64,000 nucleotides of DNA, from contig OY720097.1 in NCBI GenBank assembly GCA_963082875.1, positions 20,282,501 through 20,346,500 on the forward strand, written 5' to 3'. Shown here one piece after another: positions 23,888-33,659 of the stretch (positions are counted from its first letter, which is position 1; the number at the start of each line of letters is the position of its first letter). Source of the stretch: Corella eumyota (taxonomy: Eukaryota > Chordata > Ascidiacea > Phlebobranchia > Corellidae). A program made the position numbers and the translations under genes. The notes under the pieces were generated by a model. It was not told where the DNA came from. It was given only the letters and a program-made list of their open reading frames with translations, and searched no databases.

Positions 23888-24740
23888 TTTAATCAAAAGC
23901 TAATACCGATTTCTGACAATGTATGTATCTTAATATTTTTGTGACAGTTTACTAAAGTTGTAAAAAGTAGGTTAAAGTTATCGCATATTAAATTTTACCA
24001 CGGTTCAATAGACAGTGCATACATTAAAGATAACAATTTTTAAACACGCCAGCTAAACGTAACTGCAAAGAATTTATTTAAACACGACTTGACATTTTAG
24101 CAACAGGAATTTTGTATTTACAAAACGACGTTAAAACTTAAAACCTGGTTATTTATCGTATATTTATGATATATTGTTTTAAAATGTAAAAACTTTTGTC
24201 AAATTGTACGAATTTGATCTGAATAGTTTTCGTCGTCCATTATTTGACAGTTTAAAAACGTTCACAAACAAATTATATTGAAATAAATTTAAAAAAATAT
24301 TTTCCATTTTGTTGTTACATGTATTCGTTTGTCTAATTAACAATAAATGTTGCAAAAGTTTTTAATGTAGGCAATGTAGCAAATACTTTACACGCAATTA
24401 GTGAAACAGTTCAGGTATTCGTTTATTTAGGTCTTGTATCTGTTAAACATAGCCTAAGTTGTTGAAACACTAAAAACACACAGGTTGCGAGATGGTTAAT
24501 ATTTAGCTTATGCGTAGATAAACTACTTCTAAAATACACAGAGATTATGATTACTAAACATAAGTGAAGATAAAACGCCATATTCTTAGGCTATTTTATT
24601 TTTAGCAAGTTTTATCAGTAAATTTTTTGAAATTTAAAATATAAGAAATTTACGAGTAATTGTGTGTTTAAATAGCCTAACAATATCAATACATTGTTTA
24701 ACTTCAAGGTTGGAGTTAAAATCGACAGAATAACTTTAAA
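23888..24740. other. Divergent spacer between copies C and D
   Basis: Copies C (minus) and D (plus) are head to head, so this should hold both promoters. From about 24411 on it is near-identical to 25800-26128 in front of copy E (ggtcttgtatctgtaacaca-like text, then ttaacttcaaggttggagtt just before the ATG). No canonical TATA box close to either start was recognised. Confidence 0.5.
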
Positions 24741-25646
24741 ATGGCAACTGTAAAAAGTGCAGAAAACGGAATGGTAAAATCTGATGTTTAGTTGGATGGC
24801 AAAACAGTTTTAATCACTGGAACAAATACTGGAATTGGATTGGAAACTACAATTGATTTTGCTAGGCGAGGTGCTAGACTTATATTGACATGCAAAGACT
24901 ATGAAAAAGCTTTCAAGACAAGAAAAAGAGTTATAAAAGAAGCAAAATGTGACCCAAACAATGTCGTTACTAAAATATTAGATTTAGCTTCGTTTGCATC
25001 AATTCGCAAGCTAGCTGCTGACATTAATTCTACTGAACCCAAGTTAAACATTTTAGTCAATAATGCCGGAGTAATGGCCTGCCCCTTATTTAGAACAGAA
25101 GATGGATTTGAAATGCAATTTGGTGTAAATTATCTTGGTCATTTTCTGCTTATAAATCTATTACTTGACCTCATCAAAAAAAGTGCACCAAGTAGAATAG
25201 TTGTCCTGTCTTCTGTCACTCATACGTTTGGCCCAGTTCATTGGGAAGATATTAACTGGGAAAAAAGTTATCATGAATTGGAAGCTTATTATTCTACCAA
25301 GTGTATGACTATTCTATTTACTCGTCAGCTTTCTAAGCTATTACAAGGCACAAAAGTCACTGCGAACAGCGTTAACCCTGGCCCTGTTAAAACCGATATA
25401 ATACGATGGGCGAACGACGAAGAAGGAAAGCGATTTCAGGATCTTGTCAAAGAAAAAGTCGATGTCTGGTTAACACCGCTAGAGAGAGCACAAACGTCAA
25501 TTTATGTTGCCATAGCACCCGAATTGGAAAATGTATCAGGAAAATATTTCGATAATTGTGAGATGGCTGAAGTAAAGGATTATGTGAAAAATGAAAATGA
25601 TGCACAACGCCTGTGGGATTTAAGCATCAAATATACAAAACTATAA
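24741..25646 (+). pseudogene. Short-chain dehydrogenase copy D, early nonsense codon
   Basis: The frame ATG 24741 to TAA 25646 matches copy E throughout (301 residues), except that codon 17 is TAG (24789-24791) where the others have AAG/AAA Lys. Two further replacements are unusual: LIN for LTN in the substrate loop and PLERAQT for PLEGAQT. The next in-frame ATG lies beyond the TGTNTGIG motif, so re-initiation would not give a working enzyme. It is broken by this one change; all catalytic residues remain (LVNNAG, YYSTK). Confidence 0.78.
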
Positions 25647-25724
25647 AGAAACCATACAGTGTTAAATATGTGTTCAAGTTATGCAACTTTTAAAAAGAAA
25701 ATTAAAATTAATTAAAAAAAAGAA

Positions 25725-25795
25725 AAGGGAAACCCTGTTTGTGATGACGTAGAAAGTACTAGCTTGTATTTCTCACGCAGGTACTGACTTTGCAA
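25725..25795. mobile_element. Fragment of hairpin (MITE-like) element
   Basis: ccctgtttgtgatgacgtag and aaagtactagcttgta match, in reverse complement, the right arm of the element at 7083-7182. A diverged opposite arm (ggtactgactttgcaaca) follows. It sits at the junction of the D/E duplication. Confidence 0.5.
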
Positions 25796-26128
25796 CATTT
25801 TAGGTATCCGTTTATTTAGGTCTTGTATCTGTAACACATAGCCTAAGTTGTTGAAACACTAAGAACACAGGTTGCGAGATTGTTAATATTTAGCTTATAG
25901 CGTAAATAAACTACTTCTAAAATACATAGAGATTATGATTACTAAACATAGGTGAAGATAAAACGCTATATTCTAAGGCTATTTTATTTTTTGGCATTTT
26001 TTATCAGCATTTTTTTTTAATTTAAAAAATAAGAAATTTACTAGTAATTGTGTTTTTAAATAGCCTTACAATATCAATACATTGTTTAACTTCAAGGTTG
26101 GAGTTAAAATCGACAGAATTACTTTAAA

Positions 26129-27034
26129 ATGGCAACTGTAAAAAGTGCAGAAAACGGAATGGTAAAATGTGATGTTAAGTTGGATGGCAAAACAGTTTTA
26201 ATCACTGGAACAAATACTGGAATTGGATTGGAAACTACAATTGACCTTGCTAGACGAGGTGCTAGAGTTATAATGACCTGCAGAGATTATGAAAAGGCTT
26301 TCAAGACAAGAAAAAGAGTTATAAAAGAAGCAAAATGTGACCCAAACAATGTAGTTACTAAAATATTAGATTTAGCTTCGTTTGCATCAATTCGTAAACT
26401 AGCTGCTGACATCAATTCTACTGAACCCAAGTTAAATATTTTGGTCAATAATGCCGGGGTAATGGCCTGCCCATTATTTAGAACAGAAGATGGGTTTGAA
26501 ATGCAATTTGGTGTGAATTATCTTGGGCATTTTCTGCTCACAAATTTATTACTTGATCTCATCAAGAAAAGTGCACCAAGTAGAATAGTTGTCTTGTCTT
26601 CAGCCACTCATACGTTTGGCCCAGTTCATTGGGAAGATATCAACTGGGAAAAAAGTTATCATGAATTGGAAGCTTACTATTCTACCAAGTGTATGACTAT
26701 TCTATTTACTGGTCAGCTTTCTAAGCTATTACTAGGCACAAAAGTCACTGCAAACAGCGTTAACCCTGGCCCTGTTAAAACCGATATAATACGATGGGCG
26801 AACGACGAGGAAGGAAAGCGATTTCAGGATCTTGTCAAAGAAAAAGTCGATGTCTGGTTAACGCCGCTGGAGGGAGCACAAACGTCAATTTACGTTGCCA
26901 TAGCACCCGAGTTGGAGGGTGTATCAGGAAAATATTTTGATAATTTTGAGATTGCCGAAGAAGCTGAATATGTAAAAAATGATGATGATGCAAAACGTTT
27001 GTGGGATTTAAGCATCAAATATACAAAACTATAA
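26129..27034 (+). CDS. Short-chain dehydrogenase/reductase, RDH11-14-like, copy E
   Basis: An intact single-exon frame, [10 protein letters not shown] to IKYTKL, 301 residues. [30 protein letters not shown] and YYSTK are all present, so it should be an active NADP(H)-dependent SDR; the likely group is retinol dehydrogenase 11-14 and the substrate is unknown. Most of it is nearly identical to copy D, but the stretch FEIAEEAEYVKNDDDAKRLW follows copy A, and the last bases again follow D: a gene-conversion pattern. The upstream 330 bases are duplicated from copy D. Confidence 0.88.
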   Translation: MATVKSAENGMVKCDVKLDGKTVLITGTNTGIGLETTIDLARRGARVIMTCRDYEKAFKTRKRVIKEAKCDPNNVVTKILDLASFASIRKLAADINSTEPKLNILVNNAGVMACPLFRTEDGFEMQFGVNYLGHFLLTNLLLDLIKKSAPSRIVVLSSATHTFGPVHWEDINWEKSYHELEAYYSTKCMTILFTGQLSKLLLGTKVTANSVNPGPVKTDIIRWANDEEGKRFQDLVKEKVDVWLTPLEGAQTSIYVAIAPELEGVSGKYFDNFEIAEEAEYVKNDDDAKRLWDLSIKYTKL

Positions 27035-27976
27035 AGTACAGTGTTAATTACACGAATTATAAAGAAAAATTTTAATTTGTTTAACATTTATAATTTGTAA
27101 TAATTTCTGTATAAAATGCTTGACAAGATATTTGTCAAAAACTCTATGCAATAACGTTTTGATATGTGAAAAATCATAATTAAAATGAATTATACTTTTA
27201 ATTCTTAATATTTTTGCTAAATATAAAATCATAAATAAGTTTTGCTAACTTTAAAGTTAATGTAAGTTCAAAGTTAATGTTAAAGTTAATTTAAACTTAT
27301 TTAAATAGAATCGAAATAAATATACATAATATTAGAATATGCATTCAACACTAAAAAAGAACTAGTCCAAAAAAGCTTACATCCAAAAACACATCTTGCA
27401 AACAATAAAGATAGCAGTAGACGTAAACACGTGACTAGAAGAAATAAAAGGTGTAAGCACGTGACTAAGAAGTAGATAACGACATTCCAATATTTTTACA
27501 TTAATAGTAAAATAATAAATTTTTGTGACACTTCTAAGCCTTGCGAATATAAATAAACTTAATTTATAAAATGTATAGAGTAATTTTCATGTTGTAACTG
27601 AGTTTAGGGCAAATGTAAATTATTTTGGTTATGTTTTAAATTGTTTGCTAAATATTTTTTTAAGGGATGTTTTTTGTTTGCTAAATATTTTTTTAAGGGA
27701 AGTTAAAACGACAACCAAAGTTTTTTGATTAGTTTTATATATATTTGGTTTATCATGTTTTTTTTTAATTAAAATCCTACATTGGCAATAAATATATTTG
27801 GTTTATCATGTTTTTTTTTAATTAAAATCCTATATTGGCAATATTTTTAATTAAAATCCTATATTGGCAATAAGGTAAAAGGCATTTTTTTAAAGGTATT
27901 TTACATAAAATTTTTAGTTATTGGTATATATATACATTATAAAAACCTATTAAAATAAATATTAATTCTTTTACAG
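27035..27976. other. Spacer/intron before thymidylate kinase exon, with local tandem repeats
   Basis: AT-rich. At about 27636-27705 a unit of roughly 38 bases (tttgctaaatatttttttaa) occurs twice. At about 27735-27872 the phrases atatttggtttatcatg and aattaaaatcctatattggc recur two to three times (unit about 57 bases). Near 27430-27470 acgtaaacacgtgactagaa and gtaagcacgtgactaagaag form another pair with CACGTG. No exon found. Confidence 0.6.
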
Positions 27977-28285
27977 GGTTTAAATTTGGAGTGGTGTAAA
28001 AAATGTCCTGACATTGGGTTACCGAAACCTGATCTCGTTCTTCTCTTGGATCTCAAAATATCAGAGTCCGAAAAACGCGGTGATTTTGGTGGAGAAAGGT
28101 ACGAACAGATAGACTTTCAGAAAAAGGTTTCACAAAATTACCAAAAACTTTTCGACAAATCTTATTGGAGGAATGTTGATGCAGATCGGCCAATGAAAAA
28201 GGTTACTTCTGATATGCAAAAACATATTGAAGATGCTATCAAAAGTGTTGGACAAACCCCTATTGAACAATTATGGATAAAATAA
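27977..28285 (+). CDS. DTYMK: Thymidylate kinase (dTMP kinase), C-terminal exon only
   Basis: After a good acceptor (cttttacag) the exon reads GLNLEWCKKCPDIGLPKPDL, VLLLDLKISESEKRGDFGGE, then RYEQIDFQKKVSQNY and ends EQLWIK before TAA: 102 residues. This matches the second half of eukaryotic dTMP kinase (human LDWCKQPDVGLPKPDLVLFL, lid Arg-Gly-x-Phe-Gly-x-Glu-Arg-Tyr-Glu, end LGELW). The enzyme phosphorylates dTMP to dTDP in dTTP synthesis. The first half (P-loop GKST, DRY) was not found anywhere between 18224 and 27976; the only candidate is a tiny exon at 18748-18776. Either the five dehydrogenase copies sit in a large intron with exons I failed to see, or the gene has lost its front. AATAAA follows at 28319. 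Confidence 0.82.
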   Translation, partial: GLNLEWCKKCPDIGLPKPDLVLLLDLKISESEKRGDFGGERYEQIDFQKKVSQNYQKLFDKSYWRNVDADRPMKKVTSDMQKHIEDAIKSVGQTPIEQLWIK

Positions 28286-28318
28286 CTTTTTTACATTACT
28301 TTACTTGGTCAATTTTTA

Positions 28319-28324
28319 AATAAA
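28319..28324 (+). terminator. Poly(A) signal after thymidylate kinase exon
   Basis: AATAAA lies 34 bases after the stop codon, as expected for a short 3' UTR. It supports this exon being, or having been, a true 3' end. Confidence 0.5.
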
Positions 28325-28531
28325 TACTCATTATAAAAAGTGTTTTATACAATCATATTATTATTGTGTCAGTTTTGTAACATGAACAAATTATTTTTTT
28401 ACTTTTTCTTAAATTTATATTGTAGATTTATTTAGACTGTATTATTTATTACACTAAGAATTGTTATAGGATCCCTGTGTAAGTATTGAAATATTAATAA
28501 AATTTTATTTTTACCATTGCTTTTAATTTTA

Positions 28532-28817
28532 CCGGCAGCGTGGTGTAGTGGTAAGAACACTTGCTACACCACACATGAGGTCGTGGGTTCAATTCCCACA
28601 GATCTCATGCTGTAGCGCCCTTGAGTAAGGCGCTATAAACGGTACAAACTCCTGCTGAGCCAATACTTAATCAGCAGCATAATTACTATGCAATTATAAT
28701 CTATATAATATCCCAAACTGCTACAGGCAACTCGAGACTGGGTCGGAGTAACTGATGTTACTCTATGTTCAAGTCGCGCATTCAACTTTCCCACATCGAG
28801 GATAAAAATATATAAAA
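28532..28817 (+). repeat. Full-length tRNA-derived SINE, family 1
   Basis: Head ccggcagcgtggtgtagtgg with A-box-like TGTAGTGGTAAGAA, B-box GGTTCAATTCCC, then the hairpin TAGCGCCCTTGAGTAAGGCGCTA, body actgggtcggagtaactgat, and tail gaggataaaaatatat plus an A run. No target-site duplication could be fixed by eye. Confidence 0.9.
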
Positions 28818-29645
28818 AAAAATTACACTTTCTTAAAAATTTTAAAAACTGTCATTTCTAAATTTTTTTGCAATTTCCTATTACCAATATATTGTAGATT
28901 TATGTAAACTGTAAAAATTATTGTACAAAAATTGGTATAGAATATCTCTTATAAATCTTAGCCTATTGGATTTATGTTTATGTCTAAATTTTGTTAAATT
29001 ATTTTGTTGTAAATTTGTTTTTTAAATATTTCTTTGTTGATAACTAAATTAAATGTCTGTGCCCACTATTGGTATGACTTAAAAAAGTTTATTGATATTA
29101 TACTTAGATAACTTTCATAAATTAGTTAAGGGTAATTTAATAAATTATTGTAAAAAAGTAAAATAAGGATAAGATTTTTTAATTTAAAGAAATTAGTAAA
29201 TCTGTTTTGTGTTTAATTTGTTTTATTTTTTAAATACACAAAACATAAAAAATGTATTTTGATTAAAATTTTAATAATAAACTTAACTAGATTTATTTGA
29301 AAAATAAAATATGGTTTGAAATCGTTTGATCCTTTTTATAGAGATATTAAAATTTAATATGTATATTAAAAAAATTTAAATGTTAACTTTTCTATAATTA
29401 ATACCAAACTTTACCAATTAAACACACATTCATTAATCACGCAAGATATGACTAAATTAAGTTTGAAAGCAAAATATCGATCTTAATTTTATTATAAATC
29501 AAACGAGTTTTAATGTATAACTAACAAGAAAATGTGTTTTTTTTTATTTTTAGTGTTTTTATTTATGACACAAAAATGGGCGAAATTTGAAAGCAAAATA
29601 TTGATATTTACATTTTATTAAATTAACAAGTGTTAAAATATAATT
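28818..29645. other. AT-rich intergenic stretch
   Basis: No gene, RNA gene or structured repeat recognised. Two weakly similar phrases (gtttgaaagcaaaatatcga and tttgaaagcaaaatattgat near 29460 and 29590) may be an old local duplication of about 125 bases. Confidence 0.4.
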
Positions 29646-29934
29646 TTTTTTTTGTATATATCTTTATTCTTGATGTGGGAAAGTCGAATGCGCGACTTAA
29701 ACATTGAGTAAAATCAGTTACTTCGACCCAGTCTCAAGTTGCCTGTGGCAGTTTGGGATATTATAGATTATAATTGCCCGATAATTATACTGCTGATTAA
29801 GTTCTGGCTTAGCAGGAGTTCATACCGTTTATAGTGACTTACTCAAGGGCGCTACAGCATAAGATCAGTGGGGATTGAACCTACGACCTCATGTGTGGTG
29901 TAGCAAAGGTTCTTACCACTACACCACGCTGCCG
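29646..29934 (-). repeat. Full-length tRNA-derived SINE, family 1
   Basis: Plus strand starts with a T run and gtatatatctttattcttga and ends ttcttaccactacaccacgc tgccg. In reverse complement it carries the same A-box, B-box, hairpin and tail as the copy at 28532, with a few substitutions. Confidence 0.88.
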
Positions 29935-31403
29935 TTTTGTTAATTGTTTTTAAGACAAACATTTCATCATTTTAACCTTATCGAGAGAGGCACGCGCGTT
30001 GATTAAATTCACGCCAAGATTGCAATTTTCGGCCCCGGGTTTGCAAGAAGCGCAAGGAATTCTAGAACCTAAATCACGTGGCGCTTTCTTGTCTAGACCG
30101 CGTAGTAAAAGGTCTTAGAAATCTATGCTTAGTTTATATCAAGTTTTATCGTCAATTTTGAATGTTTTTTGCCACAATTCTACAAAAAAATCAGAAAGTG
30201 TAGTTATTATGACGTCATACTCAAGTGCAAACCATCTAGAAAGCGGAAGTACAAGAATTAATCGACAATTTATATTTTATGACGTCATAAAACAGTCAAG
30301 AAAGAAAAATGACATCTAGAATTGGAAATCAAATCAATTTTAACTTCAGAGGTCTTGAAGATCGATCTTACCTCTAATACGGTAAATCTAATTTTGTTAT
30401 TTTTTTGTAAAATTAATTTTTGTTTAGAATTTTATGATTTTTGCTACGTTATCAATTGTTTAAACATTTGTTGGTTTTAAGAGTTTATTTTTTCTATAAT
30501 TTGTAACATATAAAACGAAGATAAATCCAAAATGCCCAAATTGGCTGGTGCCGTTATTAAACTTTTTTAAATATTTTAGTGGTTAATTTTTTTACTATTT
30601 TGTTAAAATAATTTAATTTTTGCAGACAATGTTTCGACAAAAGTTAGCGCAGTAGAAAATGACTGACCGGTGGTCAGTGACGTTGATTGTGACGTATACC
30701 ATGACGTCATGGTGATTTGGAAATTCCTTTAATTATTGTTAGTTCACTTAAATTTAGTTTTGTCAAATTAAACCAAGAAAAAATATTCTAAGCGCTATTT
30801 ATTGCCATAACTTTAATATATTTTACAGTTTTAATATATGCTGCATGTTGCATGATTACTGTTGTTTGTTTTTTGTTTTATATTTGCGCGATGCTGCTGC
30901 GCGCTGCGTTATTGCTAGTTTAAATTTTAAGACATCTATGCTATAAGCTGCTGCGTTTGCTAGTTAACTAAATTAAACAAAATTGGCTGTTGTAGCGTTG
31001 CAACTACCTCTTCTTCATGTATTCCAATCTTTATTTCCCTATTTTCTACCAATGCGCTGCTGCTGCGAATACTGAATAAATATTAAATAGTTTTTTTTTT
31101 AAATACCTAAATTAATAAAGTTTAAAATATAATTTTCAGTTTTTGCCATGATTTACATATATTAACTATTTTATTTTAATTTTTTTAATTTTATCGTCGC
31201 TGGAGTCCGACATTTACAAGACTCTACGTCATGTGACGTCACCAGTTTTTATGCAACGTCACCATCCAAACAACCACCAATTGACGTCATCAATTCGACA
31301 ACGTGAACGCCTTGTCGTCGAGGAAATGTAAAAATGCACCCAAATAAGTTTAAAGGTATTTGATTAAAATTATTTTCTTTAAAGTGACTTAACCTAATGT
31401 CAA
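29935..31403. promoter_or_regulatory. CpG-richer stretch and start of CRE-like site cluster
   Basis: About 29980-30110 is unusually GC/CpG-rich for this window (gcacgcgcgtt, cggccccgggtttgc, cacgtggcgc, agaccgcgtag). TATGACGTCAT occurs near 30208 and 30277, GACGTCATGG near 30702, and more follow downstream. Between 30880 and 31070 gctgctgcg-type words recur (gatgctgctgcgcgctgcgt). Short frames here (for example MLSLYQVLSS at 30125) look like chance. A promoter or enhancer is inferred, not shown. Confidence 0.4.
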
Positions 31404-32045
31404 CCGGCAGCGTAGTTTAGTGGTAAGAACACTTGCTACACCACACATGAGGTCGTGGGTTCAATCCCCACTGATCTCATGCTGTAGCGTCATTGAGTAA
31501 GGCTCTATAAACGGTATGAACTCCTGCTGAGCCAGCACTTAATAAGTAGCATAAATACTGGGCAATTATAATCTATAATATCCCAAACTGCCACAGGCAA
31601 CTCGAGACTGGGTCGGAGTAACTGTTGTTACTCTATGTTTAAGTCGCGCATTCGACTTTCCCACATCGAGGATAAAGATATGTACCAAAAAAAAATTGTT
31701 TGTAGTACTAAAATGCAACTTTATTCTTGTTTAAATGTATTTTGAGTCACAAATTGTTAGATCGGTTTAAGCCCAATCGTCTTTATAACTTACCGTGCAT
31801 TAGTGACGTCATCACACCCTTTTAAAATTTAAAAAAAAAAATTTTAAATTATGCATTAAAATTTAATAAAAATCTACGATTAACTAAAATTTTTTTAATT
31901 ATTTTTATTTTTTTGTTGCAGTGATAAGTCAACGTCACTTTTATGTTCATCTTGTCACCAGAAAGTGACGTCATCGCTAATAACGTCACATCTGATAAGA
32001 TTAGAGCCCGAATTGGAACTGCTGTGTTTTACCGCCCTATGCTGA
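31206..32045 (+). CDS. Possible two-exon 3' end of an unknown gene
   Basis: Two open stretches join in phase. 31206-31327 reads SDIYKTLRHVTSPVFMQRHH then PNNHQLTSSIRQRERLVVEE and ends before GTAAAA. After the acceptor ttgttgcag, 31922-32045 reads IDKSTSLLCSSCHQKVTSSL then ITSHLIRLEPELELLCFTAL and ends Cys-stop. Against it: the intron would contain a full SINE, the first acceptor (gctggag) is weak, no homology was recognised, and the frequent ACGTCA words inflate openness in this frame. No upstream exon is convincing. Confidence 0.22.
31404..31692 (+). repeat. Full-length tRNA-derived SINE, family 1
   Basis: Head ccggcagcgtagtttagtgg, B-box GGTTCAATCCCC, a damaged hairpin (tagcgtcattgagtaaggct), body actgggtcggagtaactgtt, and tail gaggataaagatatgtac with an A run. 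Confidence 0.9.
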
Positions 32046-32380
32046 AGGTAAATTAAAAAAAAATTTTACATAAAATTTAATATTTAAATTTATTATAGAA
32101 TTGTGATGTCGAGAGTTTTTGTGTATGACGTGTTATTTATATATATGACGTAACTTATCTGACTTAAAATGTGTTTTGCATCTGTATAGTCTTATGTAAT
32201 GTGACTTTGTATAATTTGTGTATTATTTGTATTAGCACATTTTTAATAATTTTATTTACGTTTAGAAATCCGGAAAAATGATGTCGCTTCTTCCAATCTT
32301 GGTTACTATTGTTCCTATCTAAAATGACGATTTTAGATTCAACAATTATTACGTCACGTATTGTCAATGTGACGTAGAAT
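31800..32380. promoter_or_regulatory. CRE-like (TGACGTCA) site cluster, second half
   Basis: GTGACGTCATCAC near 31803, AACGTCAC and GTGACGTCATCG near 31933-31975, AACGTCAC near 31982, TATGACGTAAC near 32146, and TTACGTCACG and GTGACGTAG near 32350-32376. Together with 30200-31300 this is more than a dozen sites within about 2.2 kb, against a scatter elsewhere. The sites match bZIP (CREB/ATF) consensus; function is inferred. Confidence 0.4.
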
Positions 32381-32489
32381 TGGATCATTATTAAATGATC
32401 TGAAAACAAAGACATTGAGATGAGATTTAGATTTTTTAATTTTGATTACTAATTTTGAGGTCTTAAAGTACTAGAATTGGACAGAATTG

Positions 32490-32770
32490 TATGCAATATC
32501 TTTCTCTTGTCCCAGTGTATTTTTATTTTGCGGACTGTCCCAAACCTAGATTTACCCATTTCGCTTCGTGGGTCGGTCGAAGTTTGGGATCAAACAGTCA
32601 ATGAGCGGATGCGTTCCCGGCGGCCATTTTTCCCAATACCATTGTTAGGTCCCCATAGGTGTCCCATGTGCCAGTACTAATCTGTGTTTTGGCCCTTATG
32701 GTCAGCAGAACCACGTTTCGCCAAATGGTCGTCCGGGCTGTCCCATGTTGTATATTTTTTTTCACATTTA
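32490..32770. repeat. GC-richer, repeat-like island with TGTCCCA words
   Basis: Base composition changes sharply from its AT-rich flanks. TGTCCCA occurs four times (near 32507, 32538, 32660 and 32739) with tgtcccatgt repeated exactly, alongside cgcttcgtgggtcggtcg and ggccatttttcccaatacc. The minus-strand frame across it (QHGTARTTIWRNVVLLTIRA) is open for about 80 codons but no family was recognised. Probably an interspersed repeat. Confidence 0.35.
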
Positions 32771-32879
32771 TTTTTTTATTACTGTTGTATTTCGTGCCAT
32801 ATCGTAATTTCATTTTTAACATAAACAACGCACAGCTCATCTGATAGGTTTAAAAACGCACCGAACTATTAAATGTGGG

Positions 32880-33110
32880 AGGCTTAACCTCAACAGCCAG
32901 GGACTAAACTTTAACTAAAGAAGCAACACGCTTGGGGGTGCAGCAGAGTTTATTATAATTAGAGTTTCGCGCTAATTAAATACCGGCATCTATAAACTCC
33001 GGTTTTCCACTTTCTATCAATTATTTTCTTCCTTAGTGAGCATGGTGCGATTTACTCGTGGGTAGTATATAGCACCACGCTTAGTCTGCAGAATTGTAAA
33101 TTATTAGTTT
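32880..33110. other. Structured GC-richer segment of unknown nature
   Basis: A stem GCATGGTGC / GCACCACGC (one mismatch, loop about 23) lies at about 33039-33079, and CCGG...CCGG with inverted arms (ccggcatctataaactccgg) at about 32984. It was compared from memory with U1, U2, U4, U5, U6atac, U4atac and the ascidian spliced-leader RNA and matches none. It may be a repeat end or an unknown structured RNA. Confidence 0.25.
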
Positions 33111-33659
33111 GTGAAAATGGAAATTTAACTTCGCAGGGTAGGAGGAACTTGGATCAAACATGGATGGAACAAAATTAAGAGTTGAGTAAAAATAATTAAA
33201 ACCTAAAACTTGAACCCAATTCTGTCAAATTTTCTGCCATGTATTTTTTGGTGTAACGTCATATTGTAATTGTTTATTAAATGCCATATATTAAATACTA
33301 GTTTCTAGTTAAAAAAAAAAAATTTAATTTTGTAATATAAAACAACTCGGGACGTTTAAATTTAAAATTTTATGTAATCTTAGGTAATTTTAACAAATAA
33401 ATATTAAGTGTTTGGTTAATATGTAATAATTTAACGTTATTGTAACTTGTTTAAAACTTAGAACCTAAAACCAAATTATTTTACTCTTCTCCCAATTCTT
33501 TATTGTACTTGTATTAGGACAAAACTAAAATCGCGATGTTAAAATTTAAAGCAGTCTAGTTTTAAAAAAAATATTGTAACTTTGCTGGAGTTGGGTAAAC
33601 CACAAAGTTATTAACATTGCCTAAAGTTAAACGATAGGAAGGTTAATTAGTTGTCAGTT

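Larger units (their letters stand above)
24411..27034 (+). repeat. Tandem duplication carrying copies D and E
   Basis: The segment from about 24411 to the end of copy D recurs from about 25800 to the end of copy E, offset 1388 bases, covering the upstream region and the whole gene. The left end of the second unit abuts a fragment of a hairpin element (25725-25795). Confidence 0.8.

Noticed and set aside
30125-30319. 64-residue frame MLSLYQVLSS...
   Set aside because: No splice context, homologue or codon signal; probably chance in a CRE-rich non-coding stretch.
32880-33110. Spliceosomal snRNA or spliced-leader RNA gene
   Set aside because: Compared from memory with the main U RNAs and the ascidian leader; no conserved core found.
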